NCBI RefSeq assembly: GCF_009223885.1
Contig: NZ_CP045144.1
Coordinates: forward strand, 992,001-1,056,000
Direction of reading: 5' to 3'
Source: Ancylobacter sp. TS-1
GTDB lineage: Bacteria; Pseudomonadota; Alphaproteobacteria; Rhizobiales; Xanthobacteraceae
DNA: 64,000 bases
The notes beneath the pieces are model-generated. The model saw only the letters and a list, made by a program, of their open reading frames with translations, was not told the DNA's origin and ran no database searches. Position numbers and translations under genes: made by a program. The number at the start of each line of letters is the position of its first letter. The first letter of the stretch is position 1. Positions 43,030 through 52,809 of the stretch are shown here, piece after piece.

Positions 43030-43137
43030 CGGCATCGTGATTGCCATCTTTATCGCGGCCTTACGTTTCACCTCCGCATTCCCTCTCGAAGCCTGATGCC
43101 TCGCCGCCCAGATTAAGGGCACGGCCGATCCCGGCCG

Positions 43138-43284
43138 ATGGAGGTCAAGATGATCCTGGTCACCCTGAGTACCGCCGCGGCGGCGCTGTTCCGCCGGCTC
43201 GACCGGCAGTTCACCGACGCCACCTACCGCCATGGCTGCTACTGCGTCAGCGACCTGAAGATCCGCCCGCGCGACCGCCGCTGA
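43138..43284 (+). CDS. Possible 48-residue basic protein
   Basis: A short open frame from ATG 43138 (a second ATG at 43150) encoding a basic, Arg-rich product with a CYC motif near its centre (YRHGCYCVSDLKIRPRDRR). It is in a 337-base gap between the nucleosidase and exonuclease genes on the same strand, where codon use stays coding-like. I do not recognise it; it is too short to be certain that it is translated. Confidence 0.4.
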   Translation: MEVKMILVTLSTAAAALFRRLDRQFTDATYRHGCYCVSDLKIRPRDRR

Positions 43285-43366
43285 AGCTGGCGCGGCAACG
43301 CCCGCCATTTGCGCCGGGAGGGTCGAGGCGGCATGCTGCGCCCGACTCGTGACAACGGACGCCCGC

Positions 43367-44155
43367 ATGCGCATCGCCACCTGGAACGTCAATTCGATCA
43401 AGCAGCGGCAGGAGCACGCGCTCGCGTGGCTCACCGAGACGAAGCCCGACGTGGTGTGCCTTCAAGAGATCAAGTGCGTCGACGAGGCGTTCCCGCGTGA
43501 GGCGTTCGAGGCGCTCGGCTACAATGTCGCCGTCCACGGCCAGAAGGGCTTCAACGGCGTCGCCGTACTCTCGCGCCATCCTTTCGACGAGGTGACGACC
43601 GGCCTGCCCGGCGACGAGGCCGACGTGCAGTCGCGCTTCATCGAGGTTGTGGTGTCGACGCCCGGCGCCGTGGTCCGCGTGTGCGGCATCTACCTGCCGA
43701 ACGGCAATCCGGTCGACACCGAGAAATACCCCTACAAGCTCGGCTGGATGCAGCGGCTGAAGGCGCATGTGGCGAACCGCCTCGCCTATGAGGAGCCGCT
43801 CGTCGTCTGCGGCGACTACAACGTCATCCCCGCCCCGGAGGATGCCGCGCACCCGGAGGCGTGGACCGGCGACGCGCTGTTCCTGCCGCAGACGCGGGCC
43901 GCCTTTCGCGAACTGCTCAATCTCGGCATGACCGACGCGCTGCGCGCCACTACCGACGAAGCCGGACTCTACAGCTTCTGGGACTATCAGGCCGGCGCCT
44001 GGCAGCGGAACAACGGCATCCGCATCGACCACCTGCTGCTCTCGCCGCAGGCCACGGACCGGCTTCGCGCGGTGGGCATCGACAAGCATGTGCGCGGCTG
44101 GGAGAAGCCGTCCGACCACGTGCCGGTGTGGGTCGAGCTGGCCATCGGGGCGTGA
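43367..44155 (+). CDS. xth: Exodeoxyribonuclease III
   Basis: AP endonuclease/3'-exonuclease of base excision repair. 262 residues from ATG 43367 (MRIATWNVNSIKQRQEHAL). The metal and catalytic residues are in CLQEIKCVDEAFP, VCGIYLPNG, VCGDYNVIPAPEDAAHP and the C-terminal KPSDHVPVWVEL. Length is typical. Convergent with the ExoR-like gene, 27 bases away. Confidence 0.95.
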   Translation: MRIATWNVNSIKQRQEHALAWLTETKPDVVCLQEIKCVDEAFPREAFEALGYNVAVHGQKGFNGVAVLSRHPFDEVTTGLPGDEADVQSRFIEVVVSTPGAVVRVCGIYLPNGNPVDTEKYPYKLGWMQRLKAHVANRLAYEEPLVVCGDYNVIPAPEDAAHPEAWTGDALFLPQTRAAFRELLNLGMTDALRATTDEAGLYSFWDYQAGAWQRNNGIRIDHLLLSPQATDRLRAVGIDKHVRGWEKPSDHVPVWVELAIGA

Positions 44156-44182
44156 CACACCCGTCCCGACAGCGCCGATGCC

Positions 44183-45028
44183 TCAGCGATCGGCCTTCAT
44201 GTACTGTTCGAGATAGACCAGCGCCATGGCGCGCTCGTCCGACGAGGCGTTGGTGAACGCGTCCTCGTAGAGGTCCACCACCCATTTGTCGTCGGGGCCG
44301 GCGGCGGCGTCGCGCGCCAGCGTCAGCCACATTAGGCCGCGCGCGCCCTGGCGCGGAATGCCCTCGTCGCCCTTGAACAGCAGCCCGCCCAGCGCCGCCT
44401 GCGCCTGGTACTGGCCCTTGTGGGCGGCGAGCCCGAGCCAGCGCGCGGCGAAGCGCGGGTCGCGGTTCACGCCGTCGCCGTCAATATAGAGGCGGGCGAG
44501 ATTGTACTGCGCGTCGGGGTCGCCGAAATAGGACGCCGCATAGGCGAACATGTCGCGCGCCCGGGTCGCGTCGCGGCGCACCTTGCTGTTGGGAATGCCC
44601 ACCAGATAATAGGCGCCGAGCGCCACGAAGGCGTCGGCGACGAAACGCGCCTCGGGTGCCGCCGGGTTGTCGTCGGCATGCATGTTGGCGATCTGGCTGA
44701 AATACTCGAACGCCTTGATGTCGTTGCGCTCGACGCCCTCGCCTTCCGCATACATGCGGCCGAGCTTCCACTGCGCGCCGGCATGGCCCTGATCGGCGGC
44801 GTAGCGCAGCGAGTCGATGCCCTTGGCGGTCTCGCCCGAGCGCAGCGCCTGCGTGCCCAGGCGCACGATCTCGTCGACCGTGCGCGGCTTGCCGGCGGCG
44901 CCGGACGGCCCCGTCGCGCCGGGCGTGCCGTCGAAGGCGACGGCCAGCGTCGGGGCCAGCGCGGGCGCCAGCACGACGGCGGCGAGAAGGAGGAGCGGCC
45001 TCAGGGCCGAAGGTTCAAATATCCGCAT
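44183..45028 (-). CDS. SEL1-repeat periplasmic protein, ExoR-like
   Basis: 281 residues from ATG 45028 with a cleavable signal peptide (LLLLAAVVLAPALAPTLAVA). Four or more SEL1/TPR-like repeats follow: GHAGAQWKLGRMYAEGEGVE, then GDPDAQYNLARLYIDGDGV and GQYQAQAALGGLLFKGDEGI. Size and architecture match ExoR, the periplasmic inhibitor of the ExoS-ChvI kinase system in Rhizobiales. That assignment is inference because SEL1 proteins are diverse. Its start overlaps the ilvD stop by 14 bases. Confidence 0.78.
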   Translation of the reverse strand: MRIFEPSALRPLLLLAAVVLAPALAPTLAVAFDGTPGATGPSGAAGKPRTVDEIVRLGTQALRSGETAKGIDSLRYAADQGHAGAQWKLGRMYAEGEGVERNDIKAFEYFSQIANMHADDNPAAPEARFVADAFVALGAYYLVGIPNSKVRRDATRARDMFAYAASYFGDPDAQYNLARLYIDGDGVNRDPRFAARWLGLAAHKGQYQAQAALGGLLFKGDEGIPRQGARGLMWLTLARDAAAGPDDKWVVDLYEDAFTNASSDERAMALVYLEQYMKADR

Positions 45029-46742
45029 AGCACGTGGTCTCGGCCGCGCCGCCCGGATGGGTGACCGCCCCGTGACGGGCGGGACCCACAGCCTGCGCGA
45101 ACTTCCAGATGGCCCCCGAGCCGACGGGCGAGGGACGAGGCTTCCATTCCGCCTTGCGGGCGGCGAATTCCTCGTCCGAGAGCGCCACGTCCAGCGTGCC
45201 CTCGATTGCGTCGATGGTGATGATGTCGCCGTCGCGGATCAGCCCGATCGGGCCGCCGACCGCCGCCTCCGGCCCGACATGGCCGATGCAGAAGCCGCGC
45301 GTGGCGCCCGAGAAGCGCCCGTCCGTGATCAGCGCCACCTTGTCGCCGGCGCCCTGTCCGTAGAGGGCAGCGGTGGTGGACAGCATTTCCCGCATGCCGG
45401 GGCCGCCCTTGGGGCCCTCGTAGCGGATCACCAGAACGTCGCCGTCCTTGTAGTCGCGGTTGCTCACCGCCTCGAAGCAGGCTTCCTCGCCGTCGAAGCA
45501 GCGTGCCGGGCCGGAGAACTTCTGGTTCTTGAGCCCCGCCACCTTCACGATGGCGCCGTCGGGCGCGAGATTGCCCTTCAGGCCGACCACGCCGCCGGTG
45601 ACGGTGATCGGATCGTTGGCCGGGCGCACCACGTCCTGATGCGGGTTCCACTTCACCGAAGCGAGGTTCTCCGCGATGGTGCGGCCCGTGACGGTCATGC
45701 AGTCGCCGTGCAGGAAGCCGTGGTCGAGCAGGGTCTTCATCAGCAGCGGAATGCCGCCAGCCTCGAACATGTCCTTGGCGACATAGCGCCCGCCGGGCTT
45801 GAGGTCGGCGATGTAGGGCGTGCGCTTGAAGATCTCGGCGACGTCGAACAGGTCGAATTCGATGCCCACTTCATGCGCCATGGCCGGCAGGTGCAGCGCC
45901 GCATTGGTCGAGCCGCCCGAGGCGGCGACCACGGTCGCGGCATTCTCCAGCGCCTTGCGGGTGACGATGTCGCGCGGGCGGATGTTGCGGGCCAGAAGGT
46001 CCATCACCTGCTCGCCGGCGGCCATGCAGAACTTGTCGCGGATCTCGTAGGGCGCCGGCGCGCCGGCCGAATAGGGCAGAGCGAGGCCGATCGCCTCGGA
46101 AACCGTCGCCATGGTGTTGGCGGTGAACTGCGCGCCGCAGGCGCCGGCGGACGGACAGGCGACCTGCTCAAGCTCGTCGAGATCGTCGAGCGACATGCCG
46201 CCGACGGAATATTTGCCGACCGCCTCGAACAGGTCCTGCACCGTGACCGGCTGGCCGCGGAACGAACCCGGCAGGATGGAGCCGCCATAGATGAAGATCG
46301 ACGGCACGTTGAGGCGCAGCATCGCCATCATCATGCCGGGCAGCGACTTGTCGCAGCCGGCGAGGCCGACAAGGGCATCATAGGCATGACCGCGCATGGT
46401 CAGCTCGACGGAATCGGCAATCACCTCGCGGGAGGCGAGCGACGCCTTCATGCCCTCATGGCCCATGGCGATGCCGTCGGTGACGGTGATGGTGCAGAAC
46501 TCGCGCGGCGTGCCGGCGGCGGACGCCACGCCCTTCTTCACCGCCTGCGCCTGGCGCATCAGCGAGATGTTGCAGGGCGCGGCCTCGTTCCAGCACGAGG
46601 CGACACCCACCAGCGGCTGGTGGATCTGCTCGCGGGTCAGGCCCATCGCATAGAGATACGAACGGTGCGGCGCGCGCGCCGGCCCTTCCGTCACATGGCG
46701 GCTCGGCAAGTTGCGCTTGTCGATGATGGTCCTGACGTCCAT
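45015..46742 (-). CDS. ilvD: Dihydroxy-acid dehydratase
   Basis: Fe-S dehydratase of branched-chain amino acid and pantothenate synthesis. 575 residues from ATG 46742 (MDVRTIIDKRNLPSRHVTEG); an ATG four codons upstream (46754) is possible, and no clear ribosome site favours either. The cluster cysteines are in SCWNEAAPCN, LAGCDKSLPGMMMAM and ACPSAGACGAQFTANTMA. The conserved HGDCMTVTG and GRFSGATRGFCIGHV are intact. It precedes the ExoR-like gene on the same strand. Confidence 0.96.
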   Translation of the reverse strand: MDVRTIIDKRNLPSRHVTEGPARAPHRSYLYAMGLTREQIHQPLVGVASCWNEAAPCNISLMRQAQAVKKGVASAAGTPREFCTITVTDGIAMGHEGMKASLASREVIADSVELTMRGHAYDALVGLAGCDKSLPGMMMAMLRLNVPSIFIYGGSILPGSFRGQPVTVQDLFEAVGKYSVGGMSLDDLDELEQVACPSAGACGAQFTANTMATVSEAIGLALPYSAGAPAPYEIRDKFCMAAGEQVMDLLARNIRPRDIVTRKALENAATVVAASGGSTNAALHLPAMAHEVGIEFDLFDVAEIFKRTPYIADLKPGGRYVAKDMFEAGGIPLLMKTLLDHGFLHGDCMTVTGRTIAENLASVKWNPHQDVVRPANDPITVTGGVVGLKGNLAPDGAIVKVAGLKNQKFSGPARCFDGEEACFEAVSNRDYKDGDVLVIRYEGPKGGPGMREMLSTTAALYGQGAGDKVALITDGRFSGATRGFCIGHVGPEAAVGGPIGLIRDGDIITIDAIEGTLDVALSDEEFAARKAEWKPRPSPVGSGAIWKFAQAVGPARHGAVTHPGGAAETTCYADI

Positions 46743-47079
46743 GTCTGCACGCATCCCGGCGCGGGGGTTTTTCGGGCAACCGCGCCCGTACACCTCTATC
46801 CCCCGTCTATCAGTCGGATTTCGTGCCGGTTTGTGGCGGCATCGCGGCGCCCGCCCGGGAGGCTGGGCTTATGGTTGCGAATGCGTGACACTGTTGCCGT
46901 CCGGTCACAAAATTGCGATAGCTCTGCCCGCCGGTTCCGTCGCTCCGGACACCGTGAGGGACTGACGTAACGTATTGAATTACAATCATTTAATCTCACC
47001 CCCGACACATTCGGCGGGTGCGAGGGAGGACCGGACCGGTACGCATTCCGGCTCCGGGACAGGAAGCAGGGAGCAGAGC
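46743..47079. other. Intergenic region between ilvD and a small coiled-coil gene
   Basis: About 340 bases between two divergent genes. A short lower-GC patch around 46970-46996 (TGAATTACAATCATTTAATC) is the likeliest promoter region for one or both. No RNA gene or further open frame was supported. Confidence 0.5.
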
Positions 47080-47265
47080 ATGTCGAGCGGTAACATCGTC
47101 GAGCGCCTGAGGGCCATGGCAGCCGATCTGGACGCCTTCCGCCGCGACAAGGTGGAGGACGAGCTGTCGGAGGCCGCCGACGTCATCGAGCGGCTGCGCG
47201 CCGAGCTTGACCGGCTGGAGGGGCTGCTGAAGGCGTCGCAGGACGCCGCGACGCCGCCCGCCTGA
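47080..47265 (+). CDS. Small coiled-coil hypothetical protein
   Basis: 61 residues from ATG 47080 (MSSGNIVERLRAMAADLDAF), with Leu/Ile at heptad-like positions through LSEAADVIERLRAELDRLEG. That predicts one long helix or short coiled coil. A purine-rich GGAAGCAGGGAGCAG stretch upstream could serve as ribosome site. No known function; it is convergent with the MgtC-family gene 11 bases away. Real gene likely, judged from its amino-acid composition. Confidence 0.55.
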   Translation: MSSGNIVERLRAMAADLDAFRRDKVEDELSEAADVIERLRAELDRLEGLLKASQDAATPPA

Positions 47266-47276
47266 GGCACTTCCGC

Positions 47277-47993
47277 TCAGTCGACCGCCGAACGGGTCCA
47301 GTTCGCGGCGGTGACGCCCGGCAGGTGGCGCAGCCGCAGCACCGCCGCGTCGAGTTCGGCGACGCGGACCGACGTGTTCACCAGCGTCGCGTGCAGCTCG
47401 GCGGAGCCGTCGATTCGATCCTGAAGCTCGACTTCCTCGACCGGGAACTTCGCCGCCTCCAGCAGCTTTGCCACCTCGGCGCGCAGCCGGTCGGCGGCGG
47501 CGGGGCTGGTCACGATGCTCACGCCATAGGTGGCCTCGGTCGACTCGTCGTCGCGCGGCAGGCGCTCCAGCGCCGTCACCAGCGGGCGCAGCATGGTGTT
47601 TCCGGCCAGCACGAAGCCGGTGAGCAGCACCGACTGGGCGACGAGATCGGCGCCGGCGCAGGCACCCACCGCCGCCGAGCACCAGAGCGTCGCCGCGGTG
47701 TTCAGCCCGCGTATGTTGGTGCCTTCCTTCATGATCACGCCGGCGCCGAGAAAGCCGATGCCGGAGACGACATAGGCCACCACCCGCACCGCCCCCTCGG
47801 GACCGGCCAGATGCATCGCCATGTCGACGAACTGGCAGGCACCGATCGCCACCAGCACATTGGTGCGCAGCCCCGCCGTGCGCTGCCGGTATTGCCGCTC
47901 GGCACCGATCAGCGTCCCCATCGCGAAGGCGACGATGAGGCTGACCATGGTCGAGAGGAAGTCGCCGGTGTGGAAGCTCTCGATAAACGGCAC
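47277..47993 (-). CDS. MgtC/SapB family membrane protein
   Basis: 238 residues with five hydrophobic helices in the first 150 residues and a soluble C-terminal ACT-like domain. The family motifs GTLIGAERQYRQRTAGLRTN near residue 25, VVSGIGFLGAGVIMKEGTNI near residue 75 and GLNTAATLWCSAAVG are complete. The start is a GTG at 47993 behind GGGAGAGGG; the next ATG would remove the first helix. MgtC proteins are linked to Mg2+/acid stress and F-ATPase control, but the role here is unknown. Confidence 0.9.
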   Translation of the reverse strand: MPFIESFHTGDFLSTMVSLIVAFAMGTLIGAERQYRQRTAGLRTNVLVAIGACQFVDMAMHLAGPEGAVRVVAYVVSGIGFLGAGVIMKEGTNIRGLNTAATLWCSAAVGACAGADLVAQSVLLTGFVLAGNTMLRPLVTALERLPRDDESTEATYGVSIVTSPAAADRLRAEVAKLLEAAKFPVEEVELQDRIDGSAELHATLVNTSVRVAELDAAVLRLRHLPGVTAANWTRSAVD

Positions 47994-48064
47994 GCGCCCT
48001 CTCCCGCCCTGAAACGACGGGCTCTAGCCCGGATCGCGTGACGCTTCGATGACAGCCAGCCGGA

Positions 48065-50899
48065 TCAGCCCACCTTGCCGAGCCGGGCCAGCGCCTCGCG
48101 GATTTTCTCCGCACGGGCGGCCGCCGCCTCGCGGCGCTCGCGCTGCTCCTCGATCACCTCTTCCGGCGCCCGCTTGATGAAGTCGGCATTGCCGAGCTTG
48201 GCGTCGACCTTGGCGATGTCGTCGGCGGTCTTGCCGAATTCCTTGGACAGACGCGCCGCCTCGGCCTCCATGTCGATGATGCCGGCCAGCGGCAGCGCCG
48301 CCGTCTCGCCGCGCACCACGACCTGCACCGAGCCGGCCGGCGCCTCCACCGCGAAGGAGAGCTGCGACAGGCGCGCGAGCCGCACCAGCACGTCGGTCCA
48401 CAAGGTGGCGCGATCCACCGTGCGAGGGCTCGCCCCCACCAGCACGAGCGGAATCTGCGCCCCGGCCGGGACGTTCATTTCCGCGCGGACCGAGCGGATT
48501 TCGGTCACCAGGTCGATCAGCCAGCCGATCTCGGCCTCTGCGTCGGGCGCTTCCAGCCCGTCCAGAGCCGGCCACTGCGACAGCACCAGCAGTTCCCCGC
48601 GCGGCGCGCCGGTCTCGGCGATGCGCGCCCACAACTCTTCCGTGAGGAAGGGCATGAAGGGGTGCAGCAGCTTGAGGATCTCGTCGAGCACGAAGGCGGC
48701 GGTGGCCCGCGTCTCCGCCTTCCAGGCCTCGTCGCTGCCGGTGAAGACCGGCTTGGCGAGTTCCAGATACCAGTCGCAGAAGATGTTCCACACGAAGCGA
48801 TAGGCCGCGCCCGCCGCCTCGTTGAACTTGTACTCGACCAGCGCCGCGGTGATTTCCGCGCCGGCCTTCTGGGTCTCGGCGAGGATCCAGCGGTTCAGCG
48901 TCGACGTCACCGCGCGCGGATCGAAGGCCGGGTCGCGCCCGCACCCGTTCATCTCGGCGAAGCGGGCGGCGTTCCACAGCTTGGTCGCGAAGTTGCGGTA
49001 GCCCTCGACGCGGGAGGTCGCCAGCTTGATGTCGCGGCCCTGCGCCGCCATCGCCGCCAGCGTGAAGCGCAGCGCATCGGCGCCGTATTTCTCCACGAGG
49101 TCGAGCGGGTCGATGACGTTGCCCTTGGACTTCGACATCTTGGCGCCCTTCTCGTCGCGGACGAGGGCGTGGATGTAGACATCCCTGAACGGCACGTCGG
49201 GCATGAAGTGCAGGCCCATCATCATCATCCGGGCGACCCAGAAGAAGATGATGTCGAAGCCGGTGATCAGCACCGAGGTCGGGTAGAAGCGCGCCAGTTC
49301 CGGCGTCTCGTCCGGCCAGCCGAGCGTCGAGAACGGCCACAGCGCCGAGGAGAACCAGGTGTCGAGCACGTCCTCGTCGCGAGTGATCAGCGCGGCGCGC
49401 TTTTCCGCGTCGACGGCGAGTTCCCGGGCCTCGGCGTCGGTGATGATGCCGGCCTGCACGCAATGGGCGAGCGCGGCGGCGACCGCCTCCTCTTCCGTCT
49501 CCTCGACGAAGATGGTGCCATCCGGCCCGTACCAGGCCGGAATCTGGTGGCCCCACCAGAGCTGGCGCGAGACGCACCAGGGCTGGATGTTCTCCAGCCA
49601 TTCGAAATAGGTCTTCTCCCAGTTCTTCGGCACGAAGGTCGTGCGCCCCTCGCGCACGGCGGCCAGCGCCGGCTGGGCGAGGGTATGGGCGTCGACATAC
49701 CACTGGTCGGTCAGCCACGGCTCGATGACGACATTCGAGCGGTCGCCATGCGGCACCATGTGGGTGTGCGGCTCGATCCGGTCGAGGAAACCGCCCTCCT
49801 CGAAGAAGGCGACCACGGCCTTGCGCGCCGCCTCGCGGGAGAGCCCGTCGAGCGCCAGCGCGGCGTCGAGATCGGCACCCGGCATCGCGCCGGCGAGGAA
49901 GTCCTCATTGCCGGCGAGCGCCATCCGCGCCTCGGAATCCAGCACGTTGATCATCGGCAGGTTGTGCCGGCGGCCGACCTCGAAATCGTTGAAATCGTGC
50001 GCCGGGGTGATCTTCACCGCGCCGGTGCCCTTGGTCGGGTCGGAATATTCGTCCGGCACGATCGGGATGAGGCGTCCGACCAGCGGCAGGCGCACCTTCG
50101 CCTTCGCCGCGACAAGGCCCTGATAGCGCGGGTCTTCCGGATGCACCGCGACGGCCGTGTCGCCGAGCATGGTCTCGGGGCGCGTGGTGGCGACGACGAT
50201 GTAGTCGCGGGTCTCGAACTCGTAGGGCTGGTCGTTCTCGTCGAAGGCGATCGGGTGCTCATAGGTCACACCGTCGGCGAGCGGGTAGCGCAGGTGCCAG
50301 AGATGGCCCTTCACCTCGACCTGCAGCACCTCAAGGTCGGAAATGGCGGACTGGAACTTCGGGTCCCAGTTGACCAGCCGCTTGTCCTTGTAGATCAGCC
50401 CGTCCTTGTAGAGCCGCACGAACACCTTGAGGACGGCGCGGGACAGGCCCTCGTCCATGGTGAAGCGCTCACGCGACCAGTCGGCCGAGGCGCCAAGCTT
50501 GCGCAGCTGGTTGATGATGGTGCCGCCGGATTCTTCCTTCCACGCCCACACCCGCTCGACGAAGGCAGCGCGGCCCATCTCGCGGCGGCCGGGAAGCTGG
50601 CGCTCGGCGAGCTGGCGCTCGACCACCATCTGCGTCGCGATGCCCGCATGGTCGGTGCCGACCTGCCACAGCACGTCCTTGCCGCGCATGCGCTCGAAGC
50701 GGCAGAGAATGTCCTGCAGCGTGTTGTTAAGCGCGTGCCCCATATGGAGCGAGCCGGTCACGTTCGGCGGCGGGATGACGATGCAATAGGGCTCGGCCCC
50801 TGCCCGCTCGGGCCGCCCGGCCTTGAACGCGCCCGCCTCCAGCCACGCCTGGTAGATGCGGTCTTCGACGGCGGCGGGATCGAACCTGTTATCGAGCAT
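48065..50899 (-). CDS. valS: Valyl-tRNA synthetase
   Basis: Class I synthetase that charges tRNA-Val. 944 residues from ATG 50899 ([20 protein letters not shown]). The HIGH motif is in [16 protein letters not shown] near residue 45, and [20 protein letters not shown] near residue 585. An editing domain lies between. The C-terminal coiled coil ([20 protein letters not shown] to the end) is typical of bacterial ValRS. It follows popZ on the same strand. Confidence 0.97.
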   Translation of the reverse strand: MLDNRFDPAAVEDRIYQAWLEAGAFKAGRPERAGAEPYCIVIPPPNVTGSLHMGHALNNTLQDILCRFERMRGKDVLWQVGTDHAGIATQMVVERQLAERQLPGRREMGRAAFVERVWAWKEESGGTIINQLRKLGASADWSRERFTMDEGLSRAVLKVFVRLYKDGLIYKDKRLVNWDPKFQSAISDLEVLQVEVKGHLWHLRYPLADGVTYEHPIAFDENDQPYEFETRDYIVVATTRPETMLGDTAVAVHPEDPRYQGLVAAKAKVRLPLVGRLIPIVPDEYSDPTKGTGAVKITPAHDFNDFEVGRRHNLPMINVLDSEARMALAGNEDFLAGAMPGADLDAALALDGLSREAARKAVVAFFEEGGFLDRIEPHTHMVPHGDRSNVVIEPWLTDQWYVDAHTLAQPALAAVREGRTTFVPKNWEKTYFEWLENIQPWCVSRQLWWGHQIPAWYGPDGTIFVEETEEEAVAAALAHCVQAGIITDAEARELAVDAEKRAALITRDEDVLDTWFSSALWPFSTLGWPDETPELARFYPTSVLITGFDIIFFWVARMMMMGLHFMPDVPFRDVYIHALVRDEKGAKMSKSKGNVIDPLDLVEKYGADALRFTLAAMAAQGRDIKLATSRVEGYRNFATKLWNAARFAEMNGCGRDPAFDPRAVTSTLNRWILAETQKAGAEITAALVEYKFNEAAGAAYRFVWNIFCDWYLELAKPVFTGSDEAWKAETRATAAFVLDEILKLLHPFMPFLTEELWARIAETGAPRGELLVLSQWPALDGLEAPDAEAEIGWLIDLVTEIRSVRAEMNVPAGAQIPLVLVGASPRTVDRATLWTDVLVRLARLSQLSFAVEAPAGSVQVVVRGETAALPLAGIIDMEAEAARLSKEFGKTADDIAKVDAKLGNADFIKRAPEEVIEEQRERREAAAARAEKIREALARLGKVG

Positions 50900-51065
50900 T
50901 TTGGCTCCGGCACCTTCTCTTGAACGGGTGCGAGACAAAGCGGAGCCGGTGGCCCGAGTCAACGGCAAAGGAGTTCAGGGGGCAGCCGAGCGGGTATGCC
51001 GATGCGCGCGCATCGGCACTGTCCATGCCTCGAATGGGCTAGGGAAGCGCCGTCGGGCGCCGGGA

Positions 51066-52631
51066 TCACTGGCCCTGGCGGGCGACTCGCTCGATCTCGG
51101 CGCGGACCAGACGCTCGACCAGCGCCGGCAGGTTCTCGTCGAGCCAGGTCTTCAGCATCGGCTTGAGCGCCTCGGACACGAGGTCGTCGACCGTGCGCGC
51201 GGGCGCGGCCACCGAGCGCTGCAGCGAGCCGAAGGCGGCCGAGACGGCGGTGCTGGCGGGCGCCGAGACGAGGCGCTCGCGCGCGCTCTCCGCACCCGTC
51301 GCCGGGACATCGGCGCCGGCGAGCCGGGCCGCCGCACCGAAGCGGGATTCGGACGAGCGCGATTCGGACAGTCGGGCTTCAGGCAGACGCGATTCCACGA
51401 GGCGGGCCTCCAGTCGCGACAGCGGCGCCGCGACACGCGACGTCGGAACGCTCTCCGGTGCAGCCGAGATCGGCGCGGCAGACACCGGCGCCGTGGCGGC
51501 CGGGGCTTCCGGCGCCGGAATCTCGGGAGCCGTGGTTTCGGGGACTGAGGCTTCGGCGGTCAACGCCGGCTCTGCCACCGGGGCGGCGGGCTCGGCGGCC
51601 GGAGCGGACGTCTCCACCGTCGCCGGCTCGACAGCCGGAGGGGCCGAGGCGACGGCCGCCAGCGCGGAAGCGGACGGCTCAGATATGGAAGGCGCGGCCT
51701 CGACCGCGCGGTCCGCAGCGGCGGTCGGCGGAGCGGACGGGAGTTCGGCAGAAACGGGGGCGGCAGCGGCGGGCTCAACCGATGTCGCGGCGGCGGGCCG
51801 GGCCTCGGCCGACAGCGGGCGGGCGGCGGGTGCCGCCGAAGGCGTCGGCGCCGCGCTGCGGGTGGCGGCCAGCGGCACATTGGCCAGTTCGGCCTGTACC
51901 GCCCGTTCGACCATGGCGAGATCGAGCAAGGCGCTCGCCAGCGGCGCGTCGAGCCCGCTGGTGTCGGGCATCGCGGCGCGCGGCGGAACCGCCGTGGGAC
52001 GCGGCTCGAAGCCACGGGATTCAGGCGGACGGGATTCGGGCTGGCGGAAGTCGGGCGCCCGGCGTTCGACGGCCGGCGCCTCGTCCACCGGCTCGGGCAT
52101 CGCCATGGCGTAAGCGGCCGCTGCCGAGGAAAGGCTGCGCGGGCGCGGGGCAAAGGGGTCGGCGGCCGGCGCGCGGCCCGGCGGCACATAGTTGACCGGC
52201 GCCGAAGCCGGGCGCAGCGAGGCGCCCGAGGGTCCCCCATAGGTGGAACCGGCGGAAGGCGGCACCGGCCGCGTCGCCGAGGAGGCGACCGGAACAAAGG
52301 AATCCGCCGGGCGGCTGCGCGAAACCGGGGCCGCAGGCGCGGGGCGCGACGGCGCACTGGTCAGCGGCTCCCGCGTGAAGGACGGACGGGCGGTCGCCGG
52401 CTCACGCGAATAGGTGTCGCGCAGATGCGCGTCGCGGACCGGAAGATCACGACCCGGCAGCTCGCGCCCGGCGCCGGCATAGGCGTCGCGCCCGGAGCTG
52501 GAGCGGGTCGGCTCGGAACGGGCGGGTGCGGGGGGAACCGGGTCGGCCGCGACTTCATCGGAGATGATGCGCCGGATGGAGGCCAGGATCTCCTCCATGG
52601 ACGGTTCGTTCGCCCTCGCATTCGCCGACAT
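51066..52631 (-). CDS. popZ: PopZ-like DUF2497 polar organizing protein, greatly enlarged
   Basis: Pole-organising scaffold related to Caulobacter PopZ, which clusters the ParB-parS centromere and cell-cycle regulators. 521 residues from ATG 52631. The conserved N-terminal helix EPSMEEILASIRRIISDE is at about residues 8-25. The DUF2497 oligomerisation region VDDLVSEALKPMLKTWLDEN to the end (about residues 465-521) is also recognisable. Between them lie more than 400 low-complexity Pro/Ala/Ser/Glu-rich residues; Caulobacter PopZ has 177 residues in all. Upstream ATGs at 52649 and 52694 are alternatives. Confidence 0.85.
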   Translation of the reverse strand: MSANARANEPSMEEILASIRRIISDEVAADPVPPAPARSEPTRSSSGRDAYAGAGRELPGRDLPVRDAHLRDTYSREPATARPSFTREPLTSAPSRPAPAAPVSRSRPADSFVPVASSATRPVPPSAGSTYGGPSGASLRPASAPVNYVPPGRAPAADPFAPRPRSLSSAAAAYAMAMPEPVDEAPAVERRAPDFRQPESRPPESRGFEPRPTAVPPRAAMPDTSGLDAPLASALLDLAMVERAVQAELANVPLAATRSAAPTPSAAPAARPLSAEARPAAATSVEPAAAAPVSAELPSAPPTAAADRAVEAAPSISEPSASALAAVASAPPAVEPATVETSAPAAEPAAPVAEPALTAEASVPETTAPEIPAPEAPAATAPVSAAPISAAPESVPTSRVAAPLSRLEARLVESRLPEARLSESRSSESRFGAAARLAGADVPATGAESARERLVSAPASTAVSAAFGSLQRSVAAPARTVDDLVSEALKPMLKTWLDENLPALVERLVRAEIERVARQGQ

Positions 52632-52809
52632 TGCGCTGATTCCGATCATCGAGCCGACACGGCGCCGCTCCAGCAGCCGCGCCGCGCGAATCATGCGTTA
52701 AGACTTCGTAAAGTGTGTACTGCCCGACGCCGCGCGCCAAGCCGTAACATCCCGATGACCACCAGAGATTGGTGCTTATGGTTAACCCGGCGCGGAACCG
52801 GCGGCGCGA

